Positions 1-6,928 of a DNA stretch of 23,927 nt are shown here, one piece after another; positions within the stretch are counted from its first letter, which is position 1; each line of letters opens with the position of its first letter. Source of the stretch: an uncultured Clostridium sp. (lineage in GTDB: Bacteria; Bacillota; Clostridia; Lachnospirales; Lachnospiraceae). The position numbers and the translations under genes were made by a program. The stretch covers positions 1-23,927 of the forward strand of contig CAMEWU010000006.1 in NCBI GenBank assembly GCA_945946715.1. The letters are read 5' to 3'. Below the pieces are notes generated by a model. It was not told where the DNA came from, did not search any database, and saw nothing but the letters and a program-made list of their open reading frames with translations.

Positions 1-59
1 CAGGAGTGAAAACGCGTCTCGTGTGGACCTATATCCGCGAAACCGCGGTCATAGACAAC

Positions 60-79
60 TGCGTTAAACCATAATTTAA
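60..79. repeat. left copy of terminal inverted element
   Basis: The 20 bases here are the exact reverse complement of 23872-23891 at the other end of the window. Moving outward, both copies then have a 10-base unmatched spacer, a shared palindromic 8-mer accgcggt (here 42-49), a 5-6 base spacer, and a shared 7-mer (tatatcc on this side, about 30-36). The 20-base block overlaps the stop codon of panB. A small GC-rich hairpin (ccgcg / cgcgg, loop aaac) is seen at about 35-48 in this copy only. The match is seen directly. What the element does (dispersed repeat, recombination site or leader element of the outward gene) is unknown. Confidence 0.75.
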
Positions 80-903
80 TATAACTTCTCTATCACACTA
101 TCATCTACTACATACTCATTCTCTTTTGCCGGAAATGCACCGGACTCTACTTCTTCTATATAGCCCCGGAATGCTTCCTTCATTACCTCGCCTACGTTTG
201 CATATCGCTTGACAAACTTCGGTGTAAAATCCGAGAACATTCCCAACATATCCTGATATACCAATATCTGACCATCGCAACCGTTTCCGGCACCAATACC
301 AATAGTTGGTATATCCAGTTCTTCTGTAATCATAGCTGCTAATTTACTCGGTACTGCTTCCAGCACTACGGAAAATGCCCCTGCTTCCTGTACCCGTTTT
401 GCATCTTCTAACAGTTTCTTAGCAGCCGCTTCCGTTTTGCCCTGTACCTTGAACCCACCAAATGCATGGATTGACTGCGGTGTCAAACCAAGGTGCGCCA
501 TAACCGGTATTCCTGCATTTACGATTGCACGAATCTGTGGACAAACTTCTTCGCCGCCTTCTAACTTGACTGCTCCGGCATGTCCTTCTTTCATCAGACG
601 TCCCGCATTTCGCAACGCATCTTCCACAGAAATCTGATATGACATAAATGGCATATCAATGACTACCAATGCTTCTTTTGCTCCTCTGGCAACTGCTGCT
701 CCATGATGAATCATATCCTCCATGGTAACCGGTATGGTATCATCATAACCAAGAACCACATTTCCCAAGGAATCTCCTACCAGAATACCATTAATGCCAG
801 CCTCATCTTCCAGCTTTGCTGTGGAATAATCATAAGCCGTCAGCATACTTAACCGTTTTCCTTCTGCTTTCGCATTCCGAAACGTTACAACTGTATTTTT
901 CAT
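76..903 (-). CDS. panB: 3-methyl-2-oxobutanoate hydroxymethyltransferase (PanB)
   Basis: This enzyme makes ketopantoate from alpha-ketoisovalerate and 5,10-methylenetetrahydrofolate, the first committed step of pantothenate (vitamin B5 / CoA) synthesis in the cytoplasm. The 275 residues are the normal full length. Family landmarks are intact: GDS at residues 43-45 and D83 in IDMPF (the expected Mg ligands), the KLEGG segment at 113-117, the HLGLTPQS stretch near 137-144, E182 in VVLEAVP (the expected catalytic glutamate), and GIGAGNGCDGQ near 202-212. The start is the ATG at 901-903. The purine-rich ribosome site AAGGAAGG lies about 12 bases upstream, slightly far. The gene follows the DUF2520/PanG gene by 27 bases, so the two are probably co-transcribed. 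panC/panD would be expected further left, outside the window. Confidence 0.97.
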   Translation of the reverse strand: MKNTVVTFRNAKAEGKRLSMLTAYDYSTAKLEDEAGINGILVGDSLGNVVLGYDDTIPVTMEDMIHHGAAVARGAKEALVVIDMPFMSYQISVEDALRNAGRLMKEGHAGAVKLEGGEEVCPQIRAIVNAGIPVMAHLGLTPQSIHAFGGFKVQGKTEAAAKKLLEDAKRVQEAGAFSVVLEAVPSKLAAMITEELDIPTIGIGAGNGCDGQILVYQDMLGMFSDFTPKFVKRYANVGEVMKEAFRGYIEEVESGAFPAKENEYVVDDSVIEKLY

Positions 904-930
904 AATTTCATTTTACCTTCCTTACTTCAA

Positions 931-1770
931 CTACTTAAAACGCATTTCCATACTGGTATAATCCCGCTCCGGATTCTTTTCCTTCGCCATAATTACCAGT
1001 TCATTTCCTACACTTTCATAAATGTCTTTTGCCGTTCCTGTCAGCACCGATAAATGACGGTCTACCGTCTGTACATCGTTCCGTTCAATGGGGCCCGTCA
1101 ATGCCTCTTTACAGCCAAACTTACACCCTGCCTTCACATTGTTTAAAATCAGTGGAGTCAAAGCTTCATAGGCTTCGTCTTCGGTAAAACCGCAGTCCTG
1201 CATAAGCTGGATTCCGGTTTCAATAACACCCAGTACATGATTGCTTACCAAAGAGGCCGCACCATGATACAGAGCTTTCATCTGAGGCTTGATTCGAACT
1301 ACCTTATTTCCCATTTTTTCTAAGACTGCTGTCATTTTCTCCACAGCAAAATCATCGCCTTCAATGGTAAAATAAGCTTCATTCAATTTCTGGTAGGAAG
1401 TATTCTTGTCGCTGAATGCGTAAATCGGATGAATCGAACAAGGATGTGCCTTCTTCTTTTCAATCCCTGAAAAAACATCGGAAGATAATGAGCCACTAAA
1501 ATGACAAATTATATAATCTTGAATGTCGTATCTGGCAATGCAATCCCAAACTTCCCGGATACTGTCATCCGGTGTGGTTATCCACAGGGTATCACTTGCT
1601 AAAATAATATCTGTTAAATCTTCAAAGCACTCTGTCCGGGTAAATTCCGCCGCTTCCATTGCACTTTTCATAGTTTTACTATAGTATCCTGCTACCGGTA
1701 TCCAGTGTTGTGTCGCATATTTTCCCATGGAACAGCCAACCTTCCCGGCACCTATGATTCCTATATCCAT
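931..1770 (-). CDS. panG: Rossmann/DUF2520 oxidoreductase, likely PanG-type ketopantoate reductase
   Basis: Probable NAD(P)H-dependent reductase of 279 residues. The N-terminus is a classic dinucleotide-binding fold (IGIIGAGKVG at residues 3-12). It is followed by the DUF2520 C-terminal helical domain, with LYHGAASLVSNHVLG near the middle and LTPLILNNVKA further on. Proteins of this architecture (COG5495) include PanG, described in Francisella as a ketopantoate reductase replacing PanE. Location directly upstream of panB supports the same role here (inference). I chose the ATG at 1768-1770 because AGAGGTGG lies just upstream. An upstream TTG-type extension to 1830 would add 20 residues without a good ribosome site and would run into the promoter. 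An alternative is a generic DUF2520 oxidoreductase of unknown substrate. Confidence 0.85.
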   Translation of the reverse strand: MDIGIIGAGKVGCSMGKYATQHWIPVAGYYSKTMKSAMEAAEFTRTECFEDLTDIILASDTLWITTPDDSIREVWDCIARYDIQDYIICHFSGSLSSDVFSGIEKKKAHPCSIHPIYAFSDKNTSYQKLNEAYFTIEGDDFAVEKMTAVLEKMGNKVVRIKPQMKALYHGAASLVSNHVLGVIETGIQLMQDCGFTEDEAYEALTPLILNNVKAGCKFGCKEALTGPIERNDVQTVDRHLSVLTGTAKDIYESVGNELVIMAKEKNPERDYTSMEMRFK

Positions 1771-1801
1771 GCCACCACCTCTTTCTTTCGTATGATGACA
1801 C

Positions 1802-1830
1802 ATTATTTCCGATGTGATTTCCCGAAGCAA
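1802..1830 (-). promoter_or_regulatory. candidate promoter for panG-panB
   Basis: On the minus strand, TTGCTT (1825-1830) and AATAAT (1802-1807) are separated by exactly 17 bases, about 30 bases upstream of the panG start. The fit to sigma-A is moderate. The -35 box abuts the outer arm of the structured element at 1832-1989. If transcription instead starts at the TATAAT at 1995-2000, the structured element becomes the 5' leader of this operon. Confidence 0.45.
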
Positions 1831-1831
1831 T

Positions 1832-1989
1832 TAAGAACTGCATAAAAACAGGAAAACAAGCCGGGCAAATTTATTTGCTAAGGATTGTGTTACTGTTTTT
1901 ATATCGGTCAGAATGACCGTGAACCATGAACGTATGCTGTGTTAACAGCATTGATTGCGAAGCAATCGGTTCATGGTATGCAGTTCTTA
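1832..1989. repeat. 158-nt multi-stem structured element (MITE-like repeat or leader RNA)
   Basis: Non-coding stretch built almost entirely from perfect stems. The outer arms are 13 bp (1832-1844 with 1977-1989). Inside are ataaaaacag (1842-1851) with its complement 1893-1902, enclosing gcaaat/atttgc (1865-1870, 1873-1878); cggtca-gaa-tgaccg (1905-1919); and ccatgaac (1924-1931) with 1969-1976, enclosing atgctgt/acagcat (1934-1940, 1945-1951) and gattgc-gaa-gcaatc (1953-1967). All can form together as a multibranched cruciform or RNA, apart from a 3-base overlap of the first two stems. A minus-strand TATAAT at 1995-2000 would place a transcript start at about 1988, the first base of the outer stem. 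No target-site duplication is evident. Identity unknown: terminal-inverted-repeat element and structured leader RNA are both possible. Confidence 0.8.
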
Positions 1990-2053
1990 CTGCTATTATA
2001 AGAATACCACTCGCGTTCAAAATACCATAAAATCCTGTTGGTTGCAACATTTT

Positions 2054-4111
2054 TTATGATTGATTCTCCCTTAGCCAGATTTCTTTCGCAATCGCCAAAA
2101 GTTCCTTATCGATTTTTCCTGCTTCTGCTTCTTCATCCAAAATGTCAAAAGCTACTTTCACCGGCTTTGGTTTTTTGTATGGCCGGTCATCTGCAATCAG
2201 GGAATCATAAATATCCATGATTGTCAGAATTCTGGTCATATTATCCAGCTGCTCTGCATCCAGCCCCTTCGGATATCCCTTTCCGTTCATCAATTCATGA
2301 TGATTTGCTGCAATCATCCTGACATCCTTATAATCATTTCCAAAATACATATGATTCAGGATTTTATCCGTATATACCACATGACTTTGCATAATAATTC
2401 TTTCATTATCGGAAAGCGTTCCTGCTTTTATATGCAAATCATCCAACTCCTCTTTGGTCAAATAAGGAATTTCATCCCCATTGTCCAATCGGTATACCAG
2501 CGTCCCCATCTCGTCAATAAAAGCCCACTCTTCTTCTTTTAATGGACGTCCGCAGTTAAATCCATCCAACTTATCCAAAAATTCTCTGATTTGTCTAATC
2601 CTATTCTCTGCTTCTTCCTTGGAGATGACATCTGTCAATGCATCCTTCTCGATCCTTAAAATAATCATTTCCAGTCTGGTGCGTAATGGTCCTTCCATAT
2701 GTCCCAGTTTCGTCGGCTTGTCCATAACCTCCAACGGAACATCCATCTTTCCAATGTCATGAAGCATAGCCGCCAAATACATCTGTCTTTTATCTTTATC
2801 CGAAAAATGCAATTCCGTCCTCTGTTCACTATGCATCTGATTGATATAATCCATCATTTCAATACAACGCTTTGCCACATTTTTCGTATGATTGGCATTA
2901 TACGGTGTTCTTCCCTCAATTGCTTCTGCCATGGAATCCGCCATAGAAAAAAGCATTTTCTGCATTTCCTCTGCCCGTTTCTTCTGCACATCAATATATC
3001 GAACCACAAGAAATACCAAGAATTCCAATACCATACTGATTGGTATATAAATCAGTGACAATTTATAACTGGTTAACCGGAACAAAAGCAATGCACCCAA
3101 TGGATACATTACCAGCACTCCCAATAAAGTACATAAGCAAACACGGACTCTGCGCTTTCGCATTACAATGCCACAGCCTGCGACAATAAATGCTGCCAGT
3201 ATTGCTTCTATCCATATGGCAACCGTATGAACCTGCTTCTGTCCTACCAATGCACAAATCACATTTGCATGACACTCCACACCATACATAGCTTTGGAAT
3301 GGTCGATTGGCACACGATAGGAATCCAGCATCCCTTCCTCATAAGCTCCAATCAACACAATACTGTCTGTAAAATAACTTGCAGGAACCGTTCCGTTCAG
3401 TACCATAGACATAGGAATCTTCTCAAAATCTCCAGGCTTCCCTGTATATGAAAACTCTACAACAGAAGGATTATCATATAACCGTTCCGGCTCATCCACC
3501 ATCCGCTCTGCAACCCGGAATCCAAAGCTTTTATAGATCCCTTCTTCCGTCTCAATATAAGTATATGCACGCCTGATATATCCATCTTCGTCCAGAATCA
3601 TATTCGTAAACCCGGCATCAGATACCTGAGCCAATTCGTAAAATGCGGTTGTTTCATCCGTTATGTAATTCTGGTTATAATACCTATTATCATCTGAGAA
3701 CACCACACGAGAACCCGTTTCCAGTTTCGATGCCAAAATAACATTTCCTGCATTTGCTACCGCTTCAACCAACTCCCGGTCACCTTCCGAATTACCTTCT
3801 CCGGTAAACATTACATCTATTCCTATTACCTTCGGCTTCTCCCCCGGATTCTCATTCAAAATTCGAATCAATTCTGCAAAATACGTTCTATCCCAATTCG
3901 AATATGGTCCTAATTCAGCCAAAGTTGCCTCGTCTATAGCAATAATCTTAATCTGATTCGGAATTGTATCCGGCTTTTGATAAAAGGCATCCTCAGCCAA
4001 CATTTCAATTTCTTCCGGAAAATGAAAAACAGATATGCAGACCGCCAATATAATCAACAAAAAATTCGGCAGCCAGTTTTGGATTTTTTTCAACACCTTT
4101 TTAATATCCAT
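2054..4111 (-). CDS. CHASE2 sensor, 3-TM, HD-GYP-like phosphodiesterase
   Basis: Membrane signalling protein (numbers below count from the GTG at 4120, 688 residues). TM1 lies at about 16-33, an extracytoplasmic CHASE2 sensor domain at 40-295, three further TM helices at about 302-320, 327-348 and 354-375, and a cytoplasmic HD domain from 395 to the end. HD metal residues look intact: H411, HD 454-455 (LHDIGK), H580, HH 607-608 and D636. The GYP signature reads HHELMNGKGYP, with N where D is usual. About 120 residues separate HD from the next metal histidine, much more than in a standard HD-GYP, so there is an insertion at about 465-570. Cyclic-di-GMP hydrolysis is the likely activity (inference). 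The start is uncertain: ATG 4109-4111 (GGGG 3 bases upstream) or GTG 4118-4120. A related fragment lies at 6378-6501. Confidence 0.88.
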   Translation of the reverse strand: MDIKKVLKKIQNWLPNFLLIILAVCISVFHFPEEIEMLAEDAFYQKPDTIPNQIKIIAIDEATLAELGPYSNWDRTYFAELIRILNENPGEKPKVIGIDVMFTGEGNSEGDRELVEAVANAGNVILASKLETGSRVVFSDDNRYYNQNYITDETTAFYELAQVSDAGFTNMILDEDGYIRRAYTYIETEEGIYKSFGFRVAERMVDEPERLYDNPSVVEFSYTGKPGDFEKIPMSMVLNGTVPASYFTDSIVLIGAYEEGMLDSYRVPIDHSKAMYGVECHANVICALVGQKQVHTVAIWIEAILAAFIVAGCGIVMRKRRVRVCLCTLLGVLVMYPLGALLLFRLTSYKLSLIYIPISMVLEFLVFLVVRYIDVQKKRAEEMQKMLFSMADSMAEAIEGRTPYNANHTKNVAKRCIEMMDYINQMHSEQRTELHFSDKDKRQMYLAAMLHDIGKMDVPLEVMDKPTKLGHMEGPLRTRLEMIILRIEKDALTDVISKEEAENRIRQIREFLDKLDGFNCGRPLKEEEWAFIDEMGTLVYRLDNGDEIPYLTKEELDDLHIKAGTLSDNERIIMQSHVVYTDKILNHMYFGNDYKDVRMIAANHHELMNGKGYPKGLDAEQLDNMTRILTIMDIYDSLIADDRPYKKPKPVKVAFDILDEEAEAGKIDKELLAIAKEIWLRENQS

Positions 4112-4185
4112 GATCCCCACTCAACTTCATTATAATTTTGATATATCAGCACAAACAAACTCCTTGAAATCTGAAACCTACACTT

Positions 4186-4329
4186 TCAAAGTCCACCTTT
4201 TCCATCTGCAAGGTCTTGAGCTACAAATGAAAAAAATAAAATGGTACCGTCAAGAGTTTTTGTTGTGCTACATAGGCACATCATATGAGGTATTTCCAAT
4301 GTCTTCCGCTCGCCGGAAGGCTTTCCCAC
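4186..4329 (-). CDS. possible 47-codon small ORF upstream of CHASE2 gene
   Basis: A GTG codon (4327-4329) follows AGAGGTG by 8 bases and opens a frame of 47 codons ending in TGA at 4186-4188. It lies just downstream of an extended -10 promoter (4356-4384). The predicted peptide begins MGKPSGERKTLEIPHMMC and has a short hydrophobic stretch (ILFFSFVA). I do not recognise it. A small hairpin (cttccg / cggaag) lies inside the start region. It ends about 75 bases before the CHASE2 start, so it could be a leader peptide, a decayed gene start or a chance ORF in a 5' leader. Promoter plus ribosome site plus start codon in correct spacing is the only support. Confidence 0.3.
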   Translation of the reverse strand: MGKPSGERKTLEIPHMMCLCSTTKTLDGTILFFSFVAQDLADGKGGL

Positions 4330-4355
4330 AATACAATCACCTCTTTTTTCTTCCA

Positions 4356-4384
4356 ATTATATCACAGTTTTTCAATGTGGTGAA
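4356..4384 (-). promoter_or_regulatory. extended -10 promoter upstream of small ORF/CHASE2 gene
   Basis: The minus strand reads TTCACC (4379-4384), 17 bases, then TATAAT (4356-4361), with TGA directly before it, giving a TGnTATAAT extended -10. The weak -35 is typical for extended -10 promoters. It would drive the small ORF at 4186-4329 and, through a leader of about 240 bases, the CHASE2 protein. Confidence 0.5.
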
Positions 4385-4404
4385 TCATCTAAAAATCCTA
4401 TCAC

Positions 4405-6201
4405 CTACAGCGACTTCAAGTACTCCTCCACATTCAAATATTGTACACCATCTAATTTGGCACTATCACCTCTATAGATCACATAGCGACCCGTGATATC
4501 ACCATATCTATGAATAGTCATAGCGCACTTCTCTTCATTCTTTATATGACGGTACTGCTCAGGAACTTGTTCTTTACTGTATTTCACTTCATAGATTTCA
4601 CAAGTAAGTTCTTTCTGATTGTAGACGACCATATCGAACTCACCAACTGGAAACTGAAGCTTAAACACCATTTTATCCGGCTTTGCAATCTTCGTTTCGA
4701 GTAAAATGATATCTTCCATCATTCTTCCGCGAATTTCGCCAAGCAGTCTTTCTAAAATACGCCTTCTTTCCTCTGCTGACAATTCCCGGAACTTAGCATC
4801 AAGAAGTAGATTTTCTACAATGGCACCCGCCTGAGCATATCGCATTCCCGGTTGCGTAATAACTGTAACTTTTCCCTTCTGATTCACTTCAGGTAAATAT
4901 TCCAGATCTATTTCCGTTACCAAATCAAGCAGTGTCAGATACTCTTTAATCTGATTCATATGTGCATCATTTATGTCAATGCTCTGCTCTTCCTTGTTAA
5001 GAATATCAAGCATCTGCATTATCCCAAAGGTCACTGCATCTAAATCCATATGCTCCTTAATATTTATCGGCTTCTCTTTATCTCTAAGCAAATTTGAAGC
5101 TGTAACCGCGATATCATGGGATTTAAAAGTATTTTCAACAACACTACGTGTAAAGCTATGGTTGATATTTTCTACCACGCGATTGATTACATTTGTTAAT
5201 TCTCCTTTTTCGTATAAATCCAAAAGCTGACGAAAATGTCCTCCGTACTGATACATTTTAAGAGAGTGCTGGATATTCTTTGCAATTGCAGTATCAATAT
5301 ACTCTTCTGCCGTCTCTGCATTAGCAAACGTCGCATCCGTATTATAGTTGATTCCACCAAGACTCATTGTGCCACCATAACGGATATATTCATCAATTCC
5401 CTGAATCCCCAATACTTCTTCGAACTCTCGATATGGAATAAATGTCGTATGCAACAGAATACATCTGTCATAAAGCTGTTCCTCTTTTGAAAATGCAAAT
5501 CCAAGGGAATCCGTTCCGGACAAAACGATTTTCATCCCACTACTTGCATAAATATCCGAAAAAATAGCTGCACCTTCAATAAAGTCTTCCATCAAGGTCA
5601 CTTCATCAATGAACACATATTTGTATCCATTTTCTTCCAATAATCTAAGGTCTGCATCCACATCAGCCAAAGTATCCTTTGATTTTACTTGAATGAATGC
5701 CGCCTTCTTAAATTCTGCTTCCGACAATTCTGTAAGAATCTGACGAATCATCGTTGTCTTACCTGTCCTTCTGAGACCATAAATGATAAACACTTTTTCC
5801 TGAGGCGCACCCAAAATATACTCTCTAAGTTCTTTAATACATTCTCTTTTCTTGTATTTTCGGGTAATATCAATCTGTGCTTTTAACCATTTTCCAACTC
5901 GTACGGTTGTCTTAAATGCCAGCCGGACCTCTTCTTCTGTTGCAGACTCCTTCTCAGGAACTACCAGTGCTTTCAGTTCTTTATATTCTTTTTCTAATTT
6001 TTTTCTTTTATCAATCTGCGTAGTCAATTCAGGGACTTCTTCAAAGCTTACATACATTTCTCTTCTTTTACCATTCTGAGTAACTCTATGATAATAATAC
6101 TCTTTGCCATTTATCTTTTTCTTAGTAATACTGCCTTCCGGCAATCGTGCAATCTCTCGCTCAAGTTCTGCTATTTGCCTCAGCAACTCTTCTTGTCCCA
6201 T
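4405..6201 (-). CDS. AAA ATPase (AAA_14/DUF4143 type) with N-terminal YYY-hairpin domain
   Basis: Protein of 598 residues. Domains in order: N-terminal helix and beta-hairpin module (about 1-85; GSITKKKINGKEYYYHRV then a charged coiled stretch), faintly like the DUF6788/arm-type DNA-binding hairpins; P-loop ATPase (Walker A GLRRTGKT at 142-149, Walker B YVFIDEV at 195-201, sensor-like VLSGTDS); and a C-terminal DUF4143/DUF234-like region with D523 and E538-x-K540 spaced like a PD-(D/E)XK nuclease core. Family members are widespread accessory ATPases of unclear function; DNA action is inferred. The ATG at 6199-6201 is chosen because AGGAGG (6210-6215) lies 8 bases upstream. A GTG at 6210 lies inside that ribosome site. 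It is expressed from a promoter inside an inverted repeat. Remnants of a second copy lie at 6321-6362. Confidence 0.88.
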   Translation of the reverse strand: MGQEELLRQIAELEREIARLPEGSITKKKINGKEYYYHRVTQNGKRREMYVSFEEVPELTTQIDKRKKLEKEYKELKALVVPEKESATEEEVRLAFKTTVRVGKWLKAQIDITRKYKKRECIKELREYILGAPQEKVFIIYGLRRTGKTTMIRQILTELSEAEFKKAAFIQVKSKDTLADVDADLRLLEENGYKYVFIDEVTLMEDFIEGAAIFSDIYASSGMKIVLSGTDSLGFAFSKEEQLYDRCILLHTTFIPYREFEEVLGIQGIDEYIRYGGTMSLGGINYNTDATFANAETAEEYIDTAIAKNIQHSLKMYQYGGHFRQLLDLYEKGELTNVINRVVENINHSFTRSVVENTFKSHDIAVTASNLLRDKEKPINIKEHMDLDAVTFGIMQMLDILNKEEQSIDINDAHMNQIKEYLTLLDLVTEIDLEYLPEVNQKGKVTVITQPGMRYAQAGAIVENLLLDAKFRELSAEERRRILERLLGEIRGRMMEDIILLETKIAKPDKMVFKLQFPVGEFDMVVYNQKELTCEIYEVKYSKEQVPEQYRHIKNEEKCAMTIHRYGDITGRYVIYRGDSAKLDGVQYLNVEEYLKSL

Positions 6202-6216
6202 AATCAACACCTCCTA

Positions 6217-6284
6217 TAATCAATTATACCCATTATACCCCGTTTTTATTCGTTATTCAAGGGTATAATGGGTATAATTGATTA
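6217..6284 (-). promoter_or_regulatory. promoter embedded in a perfect 24-bp inverted repeat
   Basis: The arms at 6217-6240 and 6261-6284 are perfectly complementary over 24 bp, with a 20-base spacer. Each arm holds two tandem copies of a 9-mer (attataccc; gggtataat on the other strand), giving four boxes. On the minus strand, TTGAAT in the spacer (6255-6260), 17 bases, then TATAAT (6232-6237) form a near-consensus promoter for the ATPase gene. The start would fall near 6225, only about 24 bases before the ATG. Such a transcript would not contain both arms, so the repeat probably works at DNA level as paired operator sites (inference). Read-through from upstream would instead fold a hairpin ending 2 bases from AGGAGG. 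Confidence 0.85.
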
Positions 6285-6320
6285 CATGCTCTGCTTTGTC
6301 TCTTTTTTTCACATATCATT

Positions 6321-6362
6321 CAACATTGCAATCTCTCGCTCCAACTTCACTATTTATCTCCG
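6321..6362 (-). pseudogene. remnant of a second copy of the AAA ATPase 5' end
   Basis: These 42 bases align without gaps to 6142-6183 inside the ATPase gene, the codons for residues around LRQIAELEREIARL. By hand count about 30 of 42 match, including a perfect 15-base block. The translated remnant reads IVKLEREIAML, preceded by an in-frame stop. It is too short and broken to function. It directly abuts the CHASE2 remnant at 6378-6501, so two genes were joined here by deletion or rearrangement. Confidence 0.55.
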
Positions 6363-6369
6363 GTTTTTT

Positions 6370-6501
6370 CGGCATTTCCTCTATTCGTTTCTTTTGTACT
6401 TCTACATATCGAAGCAGAAGAAATACTAAAAATTCTAATACAACACCAATTGGTATATACAAAAGAGATAATTTATAACTGGATAATAGAAGGATTTTCA
6501 T
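6370..6501 (-). pseudogene. fragment of a second CHASE2/HD gene (last TM segment)
   Basis: Bases 6378-6482 align without gaps to 2968-3072 in the CHASE2/HD gene. I count about 83 of 105 identities by hand. The encoded segment YKLSLLYIPIGVVLEFLVF matches residues about 352-370 of that protein, followed by a matching juxtamembrane RY-VQKKR-EEM stretch. The frame can be read from an ATG at 6499-6501 and then continues into unrelated residues. The sensor and HD domains are gone. It starts 12 bases after the kdpE remnant stop, suggesting an ancestral kdpE / CHASE2 gene order. Confidence 0.8.
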
Positions 6502-6513
6502 ATAATTTTACTA

Positions 6514-6797
6514 TCATTCTACCTTCATCATTCGATATCCAACCCCAACATGTGTCTGGATATACTGAACAGAATCGGAATTTTTCTCTAGCTTTTTGCG
6601 AAGTGTTGCCATAAATACCCGCAACGAAGCCACATCATTTTCCCAGCTATGTCCCCATATATTCTGAGTGATAAACGTATGGGTTAATACCGCTCTTCCC
6701 GTTTATCAATTGCCATTACCTCATGATTCAACTCATGTAATTTTATAGCGATATGCTTTCCAAATCTTCCCAAGCCTATCAGCAGAATTGTTTTCAT
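6514..6797 (-). pseudogene. trkA'-'kdpE deletion fusion
   Basis: The 5' part (6797 down to about 6691) encodes about 35 intact N-terminal residues of a TrkA/KtrA potassium-uptake regulator: MKTILLIGLGRFGKHIA, then KLHELNHEVMAIDKREER. This is a Rossmann NAD-binding GxGxxG start with a strong AGAGGTGG ribosome site. It runs straight into the last 58 codons of a KdpE-type OmpR-family response regulator (WGHSWENDVASLRVFMATL, TLRKKLEKN, QYIQTHVGVGYRM), ending with TGA at 6514-6516. The join near 6690 is out of frame, so a TAA follows at once. A deletion removed the rest of trkA, the start of kdpE and anything between, plausibly trkH and kdpD. Both surviving ends are uncorrupted, so the loss looks recent. 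Confidence 0.88.
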
Positions 6798-6928
6798 TCA
6801 ACTACCACCTCTCTCTATTAATTTCTCTTTATACTGTCCTAATTATCCTTTCTTTTATTTAAAATTTGTGTAAGGATATTTCATTTAGTATAAAGATGGT
6901 ATAAAGATGGTAATTTCCTATGTGATTA
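6798..6928. other. intergenic, short tandem repeat
   Basis: AT-rich gap between the MATE gene end and the trkA remnant start. It holds two head-to-tail copies of an 11-mer (tataaagatgg) at about 6890-6911 and nothing else I can name. It presumably carried the former trkA promoter. Confidence 0.5.

Noticed and set aside
437..637. Plus-strand open frame inside panB
   Set aside because: It lies opposite a clearly conserved enzyme gene, with no ribosome site; a shadow frame.
1832..1989. tRNA or known riboswitch in the multi-stem element
   Set aside because: No tRNA arms (no T-loop or anticodon arm signature), and the stems do not match riboswitch cores I can recall; left as unassigned.
4303..4319. 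Hairpin cttccg / cggaag as a terminator after the ATPase gene
   Set aside because: No T-run follows on either strand, and it lies about 85 bases beyond the ATPase stop, inside a possible small ORF.
6217..6284. Rho-independent terminator formed by the 24-bp inverted repeat
   Set aside because: The 3' side is not followed by a T-run on either strand, and a near-consensus promoter sits inside it, so an operator reading fits better.
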